From the NCBI GenBank assembly GCA_037954665.1, contig JBBMOL010000008.1, positions 10,571,559-10,635,558 of the forward strand: a stretch of 64,000 nt of DNA, given 5' to 3'. Shown piece by piece: positions 46,421 through 57,959 of this stretch. Made by a program: the position numbers and the translations under genes. Source of the DNA: Laguncularia racemosa (taxonomy: Eukaryota > Streptophyta > Magnoliopsida > Myrtales > Combretaceae). The notes beneath the pieces were generated by a model. The model was not told the origin of the DNA, searched no databases, and saw only the letters and a program-made list of their open reading frames with translations. Position 1 is the stretch's first letter, and every line of letters starts with the position of its first letter.

Positions 46421-47359
46421 TTTTAAAACTTAGCACTTATTTCTTGAAATAGGTATGAACCCGACTGTTTTTTTGGTTGGCTTTCTATGGTAATATATAG
46501 GTAACATGGATAATGAAATTAAAAAAAAAAAATAGCTACCTCAAACTTTTATATTGACATGACAATTTAATCAGCTTTCTTTAATTTTTTTTTTAGTTAA
46601 TGTATTGAAAACAATAACAAACATAGAAAATAATTTTTTTAAAAAAAAGAGAGAGTTAAGGCTCAACAAAGAGTAGGTAATGACTAGCAACCACATTGGA
46701 GGGGGGTTGCTACACACTATTGTAAGTGGACTGTATAATCCATCCATGATAGTGGGTGATCACCATTGCCATTAAACTTAAAAAAAAAAAGGGAAAGAAA
46801 AGAGTTCAAGAAATTAAACCTTAATTTCCTTTGATAAAAATCTATGATTATCAACAAAATGGCTTTTCTAATCCTTGTTTCCTACTCCTATTGGATCTTT
46901 GCCACATAGATGGGTCAATTTTATGATATAACATCTATTTAGTTTTTAGTATGATTACAAATGAATCCTTAAAACTATTGTTGAGTATAGATCAATTGTC
47001 TAAATTCTTAAAGTATATATTCACTTTCTTATACTATAATATGCATTTACCTTTTTAATAATCACTAAAAATCTTTAAAGCAGTTGTTAAAAGATCCATA
47101 AATTGTTATAACTTGAGGTTTTAACATAATTGGAGGTGAATGTATATTTTTAAAAAATATGGGAAGGTAAGTGGACATTTTAAGAGTTTAAGAATATATT
47201 TGATGTTTAATCAATGGTTTTGAATGTATTTTCAATATACCATTTATTGATAGAGTTTTTTAAATATGAACCTTTAAGGTTCAATCTAACTGCCTTGGGT
47301 CATTAAAGTTCTATGTGCCCATATTGACCTTGTATAGATCACCACAACAATGTGATATG
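46421..47359. repeat. intergenic DNA with another copy of the dispersed repeat
   Basis: Positions 46670-46790 again carry the 'caaccacatt', 'gggttgctac' and 'gtgggtgatcacc' vocabulary ending in an A-run. The rest is AT-rich and unassigned. From about 47290 the sequence appears to be LTR-like and continues after the hAT element at 51433. Confidence 0.35.
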
Positions 47360-48111
47360 TAGGCCCGGTAATGCGGGCCGTCTGGGCCGGCCCGCCCCGA
47401 CCCGCACCGGCTCGCGGGTTGGCCCGCAAGGCTGGCGAGTCGGAAAAGTCGACTCGCCCCGCCCCACGGGCCAACCTGCAATGACCCGCAAATTTTTTTT
47501 TTCCTTGTGCAAAAAATTTTAAAAAAAAAACTACAACCAAATTGAATACATGAATTGATCTCATTTAAGCTAGCCACTACATGTGAATTAACCCTAGTGA
47601 ACATCTATGCCACACACACATATATATATTGTGCGCGTAATTTGTTAAATCCTTATTAGATTCATGCAAACATATAACTTAGAAATAAAAAAATGCCTTT
47701 ACATATAAGTATTAAAAGATTGAAGACAATACCAAAAAGTTTTAAGTAGGAATAATTTCTCTATGGTGCTCACCCTCTCAATTATTTTTGGTACAAGTAT
47801 GAATTCTTAACGACAATTCATTATATTGACTAATGTTTGTAAGTTAAAAATTGTAACAATAGTTTGTAAACAAAGTAAATTAGATTAGTTGACATTTAAG
47901 TTACTCTCTCTCTCTCTCTCTTTCTTACTATAAAAATGATGCTTGAATAGAGATTTCAATTTATATGTACTTACTCTTAAATCCCATTCTTATACGATAA
48001 AAAAAAACCTAAAACGATAATCAAGCAATTATGATAAAGTACTTTTCAGTTTTTACTAATTACATAGGAAAAAATATATAATAATGAAGCAAATAAAATT
48101 ACATATATAAA

Positions 48112-50433
48112 TCAATCATCACTATCATAATCATCAATAACTAAATTGGAGTCTCCTTTCGATGAAGTAGTCGCAGTCCCACCCACACTCCCATTGTCTT
48201 CTTCTTGATCTACAATTTATACGATTACACATATAATTAGGAATATATTATATTAGGGTGAATACATTAAAAGAAAATATTAGGAATAGAACAAAAAAAA
48301 ATTACCTTCACATGCAAATCCTTGTAACCAATTTTGTGTACAAATGAGAGCTTCTACATTGGCTGGAAGCATAGAACCGCGATACTTATTAAGTACACGA
48401 GCGTCGATACTGAAAGCTGACTCCAACGCTACAGTAGTAATTAGAATGCTAAGCACATCGGAGGCCATGATAGATAAATCAGGATATCTCTAGCTTTGAC
48501 TCTTCCAATGTTGTAACACATCCAATTCTGAGTAGAAGTCCATATCCATTACTTGCTCATCTAGATAAATATCTAAAGAAGATTTACCAGAACTTTGTAC
48601 TTCTACTTGACGGTATCAGAATTTCTACATTATTAAGAAAAAACTATTTACATACCAATATATATTACAAAAAAAATAATTGAGGAAATAAAAAATTATT
48701 AAACTTACTACTAATGTAGCAAAATCAATCTCCAAGCCCTTTCCAGCTCTATGTGTTGCTGCTCCCTTACTGCTGCTACCTCCAGATGTGTCTTGTGTTT
48801 GAGGAGATGATCCAACCTGATTGCTTCTACTTCTAGATATGTGATCTGTTTTGTTCTTCTCATATTCTCCATAAATTTTATATAACTTGCTTTTTATATG
48901 AGCCATCTTCTCTTCACAAGTGAGGGGATCAAGTTTGTTAAAACAGAAGCTCAAAAAATCAAATTTCATTCGAGGATCAAAGATTGCTCCAAGTGTAAGG
49001 ATAACACTATAATCACTCCAATACTTATCGAACTTCTGTTTCATTCTAATAGACATCTCCCTTATGACATGATCTTCACTATTTAAATTTTCATTGAGCA
49101 AACATTCAATCCTCCATACTTGCAAAAAATAGTGGTTTGATGTTGGATATGATGATCCTGACATCAAATTGGTGATACTATGAAACGGGCTCAAAAACTT
49201 GCATATCTTTTCTGCTCTTTCCCACTCATCAATGGTTGGACAGTATTTGTAATGACGATCATTCAATTGAAAGCAAGAAAAAGCACGTCGATACCTGAGT
49301 GCGCTATCAAGCATAAGATAAGTGGAATTCCATCTAGTAGTTACATCCAAGCGCAAACTGATATTCGTATCAATGTTGCCAACCTGTTCAACACACTCCA
49401 AAAAGTGTTTCATTCTACTCTCAGAACCCTTCACATACTTCACACTTTCCCTTACTTTGTGCAATGCTTCACTACTTACATCCAATCCTTCTTTAACGAT
49501 CAAGTGAAGAATATGAGCACAACATTTAATATGAAAAAACTCACCACCACATAACAAACTATGTTGTAAATTCAATTGCTCTTTCAGAAAATCTTACATA
49601 CAATCATTTGCAGATGCATTATCCAATGTAAGGGAGAATATCTTCCTATCTATGCCCCAATCTTTCAAAAATTCAAATACTTTTTTTGACAACTCAAACC
49701 CTGAGCGAAGAGGGGGCATTTTAGAAAAAGCAAGAATTTTATTATTCAATTTCCAATTGGCATCCACATAATGTGCAGTCAAACAAATATATCCCTCACT
49801 AGTAGAAGCAGTCCATAAATCAGAGGTCAAGCATACTTTCCCTGAAATTTTTTACAAAATTTGTTTCAAATTCTCCTTCTGAATCAAATATAAATTCCAA
49901 ACATCTGATGTAGCAGTTTTTCTACTGATTGGCTTATAATCAGGATTATATAGCCTTATAAACTGTGTAATCCTCCTATATTCAACAAATGAAAATGGCA
50001 GATCATGCTCAATAATAGCCATAGCCATGACCTCACGAGCAAATTTAGGATCAAGTTTTCTTGATCTTAACTTCCCCGCATGATCAATTATCATATCACC
50101 AACATCATGATATCTAGGAATTTGACTCAAACGACACTTCTCTATATATCGACGTAAAGATGAAGTTCCATGTGAATGTGTTCCAATCACATATTCCTTC
50201 CCACATGCTTTACACTTAGCCCTATTTTTACCATCATTCCCAATACCAATTTTTGTAAATAATTCCCAAACTTGAGAAGAAGAGCTAACTACTCGAGCCT
50301 TCTTACCTGCATGTTCTTCAGATTGAGAAGATCCTGGTTGTAGATTATCGTTATGAGCACCAACTTCAGATACATGATCTACATTAATAGGTTCCATTGG
50401 TTCCATTGCAGCCTCATTACTTAAAGGATCCAT
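48112..50433 (-). pseudogene. hAT transposase (zinc finger BED / RICESLEEPER-type), disrupted
   Basis: Exon 1 runs from the ATG at 50433 to about 48716, exon 2 from about 48628 to 48306, exon 3 from 48209 to a TGA at 48112; the 48306/48209 junction keeps frame. Domains in order: a BED zinc finger (about residues 50-105, CKAC then RRYIEKC, with the usual ligand His replaced by Tyr), the transposase core (TSDLWTA, LDNASAND, CCAHILHLIV, TRWNSTYLML), and the C-terminal hAT dimerisation block (ALESAFSI, LLPANVEALICTQNWL type). In-frame stops lie at 49854-49852, 49596-49594 and about 48493. It would excise and reinsert hAT elements; this copy cannot be translated in full. Confidence 0.85.
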
Positions 50434-50519
50434 TCTGTAAATATAAAAAAAATGTTATTAGTAGTAGTTAATTATATGTAAATAATTAAATATAACCACC
50501 ACACACCACACAACCACCA

Positions 50520-50880
50520 CTACCACCACCCTACTCTCCATTCTCCATTCTCTATTCACCATGCCTCCACTAGTGGACCACCACCACCAGCGTCACTCAC
50601 CCCCCACGGGCCACACCACACGGCCACCACCACCACCCTACTATCCAATCTCCATTCTCCATTCTCCATTCACCAAGCCTCCCTCTACCACCACCACCAC
50701 CGGCGTCACTCACCCACCCTCACCCCACACGACCCACCACCCCCCACGGCCACCACCACCTCCCTACTATCCAATCTCCATTCTCCATTCTCCATTCACC
50801 AAGCCTCCACCACCACCACCACCGGCGTCACTCACCCACCCCTACCCCACATGGCCCACCACCCCCACGGCCACCACACC
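50520..50880. repeat. three-copy minisatellite inside the hAT element
   Basis: About three tandem units of roughly 105-125 bp, each with 'ctccattctccattc', 'caccaagcctcc', a (CCA)n run, 'gcgtcactcaccc' and 'cacggccaccacc'. The open frame through it (Pro/His/Thr-rich) is a by-product of the CCA composition, not a gene. It lies upstream of the transposase start. Confidence 0.75.
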
Positions 50881-51432
50881 ACATTACAACCTGGCCGTGT
50901 GGGCTGCTCTGCTGCCAGCTGCGGCCTGCGTGCGGGCTGCGGTCCTGTGGACGAGGTCAAGGTGTACGGACTCGGAGCCACGGACGGATGACGGCCTGCG
51001 TGCGGGCTATAGAGTGTGGACTGTGCTGTCGCTGTGGACTATGGACTGTGGTGTCTGGCTTTGGAGTCTGGTGTGTGTGTGTGTGTTCGACTTCTTCAGG
51101 TGGGGTGGGAATTGCGTGGCATGGCAATTTCAATTTGAACCGCACCCGTTGGCGGCGTCACTTTAACCGGTCATCTCACTTCTCAGTCGGTGGCGGCGGT
51201 GTAGGGCATGGTCGTCATGTCGTCCTCGTCATGTCCAGCAGCAGGTCGTACGTGCATGTCATCTCAAGCCGTTGCCGTGCCGTGCAGTTCTACTTTTGCA
51301 ACTGCAACTGCAGAATCCGGCGGGTTGGCCCGCAGCCCGCGGGGATTGCCCGCCCCGCCCCGCGGGTCAAGCGGGTGCGGGCCGGGTTAGATTTTTTTTG
51401 CCCGCCCCGCAATTCCCACCCCTAGTGATATG

Positions 51433-51900
51433 AAAACCCAATCGGCATGTTCTTAACCTAATGCTAGGATTGGTCGTATGTGTCCTATAATTAGATAAGC
51501 ATGAAAGGCTTAAGATAGATAAAGAAATGAATTAGTTAAAGATATACTCTCTACCAAATTCGAAAAGAATCTAGCATATAAATACACTTGCTAGATCAGA
51601 ATCTATCATAACCCCTATAAATAGGAGTTGAGACTATTGAGTATAAGACTTTTCTCTTTCTCAACTTTTATATCACTATTACACTATATTCACGATTCTT
51701 GTGTTGATATAGGCATTAGAGTGGTTAGGTTAGAGCAACTTTTGACACTCTTTATATCCGAACTTTTTTTTTTCTTGGAGGTGATTCAACCGCTTAGGAA
51801 ATCTAACATAACACCATTGATTTTTAACGTTATTATTTGCAATTACGATTAAAAAAATGGCTAAATATTTCTGGAAGGATTAATTTTTTGCTTTTACCAA
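51433..51900 (+). repeat. LTR-like sequence hosting the hAT insertion (part continues left of 47352)
   Basis: After the hAT target duplication there is a TATA box in CCCCTATAAATAGGAG (51612-51627), a CT-rich leader and AT-rich sequence, the layout of a retrotransposon LTR. Joining 47290-47351 to 51425 onwards gives continuous sequence. Edges were not resolved. Confidence 0.35.
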
Positions 51901-52372
51901 GTCTAGATGAATTTATTGCACACTATACATGAATTTGAACCTACTCCTTCTAGTCAAATGCGATTCATTTTAAAACTTAAATCGGTGAGATCAACCTCAA
52001 TGTCGAAATCGGACAAATTCAAGATATGCTATAATAAACATATTTAAAGGGCGGTAAATGTCTACACGTTTATCTTCACATATAAATTAGGTTATCTAGT
52101 AAGAAACGAAAACCCCTTCTTAGGATGTCATACGAGGACCAAATTGGCTACCCCATGAATTACTATTTTTTCACTTTGCAAAGAACGACATCACCTGACG
52201 AGTTATCAAGTCATATATAATAAACATATAATTTAAGTTAATGGTCGGAATTTCCTTGTCTATCTTATGTATCCCGTATTCTCATCTCAAAATGTACTAA
52301 TTTTATAATATGGACTTTTTTCTTATCAAATATGAAATGTAATGGATACAGGTAAACTGCTTTTGATAATTT

Positions 52373-53789
52373 GGTTGGCATGTTATTGCATACTGAGTAG
52401 TTTTAAATCGTTCATAATATTGATTTAGAATTGTTCAATTTCGATTGTCATCCTTTATTGTAAATAAAATAAAAAAAAAATTTATTCATATATGATCTAT
52501 TAAAATTTAAAAAGAAATAAATATTATAATTTTTAGAATAAAATTATTTTTTTCTTGATAAAAATCAAATAAGATGAATAAATTTAAATGAAAATCAATT
52601 GTTATTAAGATTTTATGCAATTCAAGATATCTTTTTTATTTTATGAAAGTAATTTTCATACACGTTTATAGATTAGACCTTTTCCAAATCAAAGTACGGA
52701 TAATACTGTAAAAAAAAAAAAAGAGTCACATCTAATGTAGTTGATTTCGATAGGAAATAACCTGCTATCCAATTATATGGGATGAGTCAGAACTCATAAT
52801 GAGGATAAAATAACTATTGATAAGGCTGTGTGTAGCTATGCATCTCTCTCTTGCCTTTTATTGTCTTGAATCTTGACCGTCGGAAACTAAGACTGCTTCA
52901 ACCGATGGTGCCATTTACTAGACCAGCTGGGCAATTCTTCATTTGGTCATCCCACGTGTAGTTTTTACCTGAAGCTGCTGAAGGTCAAGATATTTTACAT
53001 GTAAAGGAAGATGGGAAAATTCGTATAATCGTATGTCACTATTGTAGGCTGACGTTAATTGTTACACGGAAAAACTACATAATAAAAAAAAAAGAAGAAA
53101 ATCTAGAAAGGTAACCTAGGCCATGTCCATCAATCATTATTTGAGTAGATCGTGCCATCCACCCTAGAGGGTTGCTAGTGACACTAACCTTCCATTTGAT
53201 TCGTAAATAATGATCCAATTATATTATAGATTGCTCAATTCAGATTTAAGATGTTATCGTAACTAGAAATACAATCGGGCATTTTTGGAATTAGTTATTA
53301 ATAACATATTATTAGCTATTCTTATGAAACTTGACTAAAAACCTATGTGATTTAAAAAAATTCATCCCAATAACTCTTATAGAGAACCATCCTCTTAAAT
53401 TCAATTGGGGCGGATGATCTATGAGACTTGATCCTCTTGTATCTATAATTATAACCTCTCTAATATTGTTGACACTACCATAACTCTAAATTGGCTTAGA
53501 ATCAGCGGATCATGAGTCAAAGGTTAGAGGAATTGGGCTTAGAACCGTGTGGCCAGTTCACGGGTCAGTTTTAAACTCATGACTCTTTTTTTTTTTTTCT
53601 TTTTATTAAATTTTTTAATTTTTTAATTTTCTATTCTTTTTTTTTTTCATTTTCAATTCTTCTTACTTTTTTTTTAGGTATGATTTGTAATTCTAAAATT
53701 TATAAATTAACAAATTAAATTATTTTTTCCCTTTATCTGTATTTTTATGATATTCATGTTCTTTTTTTTTTTTCTTTTTATGCTTTGTC

Positions 53790-53833
<44 letters not shown>

Positions 53834-53962
53834 AGTTGAAACTGCTTGTTTAGATGAGTTCGACAAATGGACCTATCATGACCTTATGAATGTGATAACT
53901 CTTATACAACTTGAGATTTGTTACTTTAGGTCACGCTTCTGAGTGGGGTCATGGGTTTATTA
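52373..53962. repeat. tandem duplication, unit 1
   Basis: Begins TGGTTGGCATGTTATTG and ends with 'gatttgttactttaggtcac...'. It matches unit 2 (53965-55108) along most of its length, including 'gaccgtcggaaacta', 'caccgat/aaccgatg-tgccatttactagaccagctgg' type landmarks and a CACGTG at 52953-52958. It has about 450 bp (53107-53570) absent from unit 2, and a long T-run at its end. Confidence 0.8.
53795..53830. repeat. 36-bp poly(T) run
   Basis: An uninterrupted T homopolymer in a pyrimidine-rich segment of unit 1. The corresponding place in unit 2 (about 54905-54965) is T-rich but broken up, so the run has expanded in one copy or decayed in the other. Confidence 0.8.
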
Positions 53963-53964
53963 GT

Positions 53965-55108
53965 TGGTTGGTATGTTATTGTAAATTGAATAGTTTCAAA
54001 TCGTCCATAATATTGATTTAGAATTATTCGATTTTGATTGTCATCCTCTATTGTAAACAAAATAAAAGAAATAATTTATCTATATACTGTCTATTAAAAT
54101 CTAGAAAGATATAAATATTATAATTTTCAGAATAAGATTACTTTTTCTTTGATGAAAATCAAACAAGATGAATGAATTTAAGTAAAAATCAATTGTTATA
54201 ATTGAAAATATCTTTTCATTTTATGGAAGTGATTTTCATACATCATTTATAGATTAGACCTTTTCCAAACCAAATTGCGGATAACACTGTAAAAAAAAAG
54301 AAAAGAAAATCACATCTAATGCAGTTGATTTCGATACGAAACAACCTACTATCTAATTATATAGGTAGAGTCTGAAGTCATGATGAGGATAAAATTACGA
54401 TCGGGAAGGCTGTGCGTGGCTATGCATCTTTCTCTTGCCTTCTATTTTATTGAATCTTGACCGTCGGAAACTAGGACTGCTTCAACCGATGATGCCATTT
54501 ACTAGACCAGCTGGTCATTTATTCATTTGGTCGTCCCACGTGAAGTTGTCACCTGGTGCTGCGGAAGGACAAGAGATTATCTTTTACATATACCGTAAAA
54601 AAGGGAAAATTCGTATAATCGTATGTCACTATCGTAGGCTGCGAAAGAAAGGAAAAAACTACATAATAATAATAATAAAAAGAAAATCGGCTTCAGACTA
54701 GTAACACTTTTTTGTTTTTTCCTTTTTATTAAAATTTTCATTTTTTTTTAACATTTTAGTTTTCTTTTCTTTTTTTTCATTTTTAGTTCTTACTTCTTAC
54801 CGTAGTACAATTTGTAATTCTAAAATTTATAAATTAACAAATTTAATTATTATTTCCCTTTATCCATATTTTTATGTCATCTTATTCACTTGTTCTTATT
54901 ATTTCTTTTTTTTTTCCCTTTTTTGCTTTGACTTCTTTTTTCTTGTCATTTTTTTTTGTTTTTTAATTTTCTTTTATTTCATGGGTTGGATCTATCGATT
55001 CTGATGGGTATTGCAGGTGGACCTATCATGACCCTATGAAATTGGTAGATCCTATATAGGTCAAGATTTGTTACTCTAAGTCACAAATCTAGATCAAGTC
55101 ATCGATTT
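53965..55108. repeat. tandem duplication, unit 2
   Basis: A head-to-tail copy of unit 1 beginning TGGTTGGTATGTTATTG. It keeps the same order of landmarks, with CACGTG at 54537-54542 and the 'ggacctatcatgaccctatga' phrase near its end. Many point differences show it is old. The short open frame at 54435-54701 is not shared intact by unit 1, so I do not call it a gene. Confidence 0.8.
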
Positions 55109-56240
55109 AATCCAATCTGTGATAGTGTTTATAATGGTGGGCTATGAGCCAACATCATGAAATTTAAAGAGAGAAAAAATACAAAACTAGCCCTTAGTTT
55201 GTGCATTCACTTGTTAAACCTTTTTGGTATTTTTTTTGGCCAATTAAATTATATAATATGTGGGGAGGGAAGTTCAAACTGAATTTAATATTTCATTTAA
55301 AGACAGTATTCATGGCTCTTGCCTATAAAGGCTTTGGTAGAAACTTTTTTGTTTAAGTCATCCATTTTTTTAAAACAAGAAGAAAAGTGTGATCATAATG
55401 TTAATGTATAATTTTTATTTCACACTATAGTAAGGATCAATATCGGTTTGACAAGTGTATGGATTTTTAATAAAAAAATCATGCCACAACATTTTGATGA
55501 AACCATTAATAGAGATGACGAATGACATTTCTTGAGTCATTTTAACATGTTACTTGTCTAACATATGAATGATTTTGTGATGACCTAAAATTTTTGAAAA
55601 GACTATATGAAAATTTAAAGAAAATAAGCAAAATGAAAATACTTGTAGGTTAGGATAGCAGGAATGACAATCTCATTATATTAAAAACTTTGAGAAATTT
55701 ACGACAAAAATTCAAACATCCTGACGCGTGAATATTATTTTAATAATTTGCGATAATACTAGGTTTTAAAAATAGAACAATTAGAAAGAACAACCATTGC
55801 AAAGAAAAAGGATAACAAACATAGCAATTTAAATTTTATGAAATATAGTATGAAATAAATTTAAGAAGCAGAGTAATTAAAAAATATCCATATATGCGCA
55901 TATAACAGAGAAATAAAAATAATTGTAAATCCTAACATCAATTCATGTAATTTAAATTAAAAGAATAAATTTTCCAAAACATAAATTTCAAGTTATATTG
56001 GGTTAAACAAGGAAATTAATTGAAACTATAGATTTAGGAAATTCAAATGAAAATTTCGAGTGAATATTGATGCCTGGAATAATCAAATTAGCTTAAACGT
56101 AAATTTTCGTAATATAATGTTAAAAATATAAAATTTAAAGATATTTTTGTATGTGACTAGAATATTAAAATAGAGACATTTAAAATATATAATATAATAT
56201 AATATATAAATATATACATACATAACTGTGTAAAAAAAAA
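55109..56240. other. intergenic AT-rich DNA with a dispersed repeat
   Basis: Positions 55150-55560 share a repeat with 63434-63620 (see the entry at 55480). The rest is A/T-rich with no recognisable coding sequence; a (TA)n-like tract is at 56185-56215. Confidence 0.45.
55480..55545 (+). repeat. dispersed direct repeat (second copy at 63540-63606)
   Basis: The phrase ATGCCACAACATTTTGATG followed by 'aac-attaatag-gatgac' and 'agtcatttta' occurs here and, in the same orientation, at 63540-63606. Both copies are preceded by an 'aaa(c/t)tag(c/t)ccttagt' phrase about 300 and 80-100 bp upstream. Confidence 0.6.
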
Positions 56241-56524
56241 AATCAAATTTGTTGCATTTCATGATGTCCCATCCCTTCTACTCATGTCCCGCAGGCTCAA
56301 ATGGTTGCCTCCGTCACGTTGTCCATACTTGGTCACGTCATCTATCCCCATTGCTCCCTCATCCCTTACTTCTTCTTTCTTCTTTTTCTTTTTCTTCTTC
56401 TTCTTTTGGCCAAACTTCCTTCCCTTTCTTCCTCTCCTTCTTATCTTCCCCTGCTGCGCAGAGCCCCCCGTCCTGATGCTGTCCTCCCTCTTGTTTTCCC
56501 CCAAATCTCCCTTCCTTCTCTTCG

Positions 56525-57930
56525 GATCATCATCGTACTAAGTATTGCTACTTTAGTTGGGGTTTTAGTAGTTTTCTGATGGAGATCATCATTGTTGAGT
56601 CGGAATAAGGAAGTTAAATCGATTGTTCCCTTAAAACCATTATCTATTAAGGATGAGGAAGATGAGATCGATACTGGTAAAACTCGTGTCACTGTGTTCT
56701 TTGGTACGCAGATAAGCATTGTTGAGGGATTTGCCAAGGCTCTAGCTGAAGAGATCAAGGCAAGACATGATAAGGCAGTAGTTAAAGTCATAGACTTGGA
56801 TGATTATGCCGGTGATGATGACTAATATGGCATTTTGTTTTTATGGTTTCCACTTATGGAGACGGCGAGCCTACTGATAATGCTGCTAGGTTTCACAAAT
56901 GGGTAATTGAGGGGAGTGAGAGAGGTTTATGGCTTCGACAACTTACACATGGTGTCTTTGGTTTGGGTAATTGCCAATATATGTACTTCAACATGATAGG
57001 GAAAGTACTTGATGAACAACGCAAGGAACAAGATGCAAAGCGTTTGATCCCTATGGGGTTAGGTAATGATGATAAATGCATTGAAGATGATTTTTCTGCT
57101 TGGAGAGAGAGCTATTACAGCCTGAATTGGACAAACTTTTGCGAGATGAGGATGACACCAGTAATATGTCCACTCCATACACTGCTACCATTCCTAAATA
57201 TTGTATGGTGATCTACGATTGTTCCATACTGATAGATGAGTCTAACCACACCAACATGGCAAATGGAAGTCCCCATTTTGATATCCATCATCCGTGCGGT
57301 CAATGTTGTTGTATAGAAAGAGCTTCTCAAAGCTAAATTTGATCGCTCTTGCATATACTTGGAGTTTGATAGCTCGGGGATGGGTATCATGTAGTTATGA
57401 AACTAGTGATCGTGTGGGAGTCTATGTTGAGAATTGTGATGGGAATGCTGGAAGGTTATTGGATCAACCTTTAGATATCCTGTTCTTAATCCACTCTAAT
57501 AGTGAGAATCGTACACCAGTGGGAACCTCGGTGTTGCCTCCTTTTCTTAGTTCATGCACAGTTCGATCTGCATTAGCACGTTATGCAGATCTCTTGAACC
57601 CTCCTTGAAAGGCCGCTCTGATTGCTCTGGCTGCACATGTTACTGGTCCTGTAGAAGTAGAGAGACTCAAATTTCTAGCATCGCCTCAAGGGAAGGATGA
57701 GTATTCAAAATGGATTGTCACTTGCCAAAGAAGTCTCCTTGACTTTATGATTGAGATCCTATCCACAAAGCCATCACTTGGTGTGTTTGCTACTATAGCC
57801 CCTTGCTTACAGCTGTGCTACTATTCCATATCATCTTCTCCTAGGTTCACACCAAATAAGGTACATGTAACCTGTGCTCTAGTTTATGGCCCTACTTCAA
57901 TTGGGAGAATTCATAAAGGGGCTTATAGAG
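56525..57930 (+). pseudogene. NADPH-cytochrome P450 reductase, intronless truncated copy
   Basis: A membrane-anchor-like stretch (IIIVLSIATLVGVLVVF, 56525-56577) precedes the flavodoxin domain: VTVFFGTQISIVEGFAKAL (about 56690-56745; the usual second Thr-Gly is Ile-Ser), ATYGDGEPTDNAARF-like (56840-56890) and GVFGLGNCQY (about 56950-56980). The connecting and FAD-binding parts follow: HHPC (about 57290), ALARYADLLNPP (57570-57605), YYSISSSPRF (57820-57850) and VHVTCALVYGP (57860-57892). It ends at RIHKG (about 57920), before the NADPH domain. Breaks: TAA at 56823, frameshifts near 57105, 57300 and 57390, TGA at 57606. The normal gene has many introns; none interrupt this copy, so a retrocopy is likely. 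Confidence 0.82.
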
Positions 57931-57959
57931 GAGTCTTCATAGAGGAGAAGAGAGGGTTG

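Larger units (their letters stand above)
47360..51424 (-). mobile_element. near-complete hAT transposon, TSD GTGATATG
   Basis: The 8-bp GTGATATG flanks it at 47352-47359 and 51425-51432. The left end is TAGGCCCGGTAATGCGGG and the right end, reverse-complemented, is TAGGGGTGGGAATTGCGGGG. These are inverted and very GC-rich (about 47360-47485 and 51310-51420), as in plant hAT elements with TAGGGGTGG ends. It encodes a minus-strand BED/hAT transposase (50433-48112). Size, 8-bp duplication and gene content make this a full-length, recently identifiable but coding-dead element. Confidence 0.85.

Noticed and set aside
47286..47604. Two overlapping minus-strand frames of about 95 codons
   Set aside because: They lie across the hAT terminal repeat; the Gly/Arg/Pro content follows from the GC-rich end.
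50561..51166. 201-codon open frame rich in Pro, His and Thr
   Set aside because: It is the translation of a CCA-rich minisatellite and the GC-rich terminus of the hAT element, without codon-usage or family support.
54435..54701. 88-codon frame in duplication unit 2
   Set aside because: Unit 1 does not keep it open and the C-terminal poly-Ile/Lys arises from an (ATA)n run.
56249..56524. Overlapping frames on both strands with poly-Phe and poly-Lys
   Set aside because: They are produced by a CT-rich tract upstream of the reductase relic; only the membrane-anchor-like end (from about 56525) resembles the reductase.
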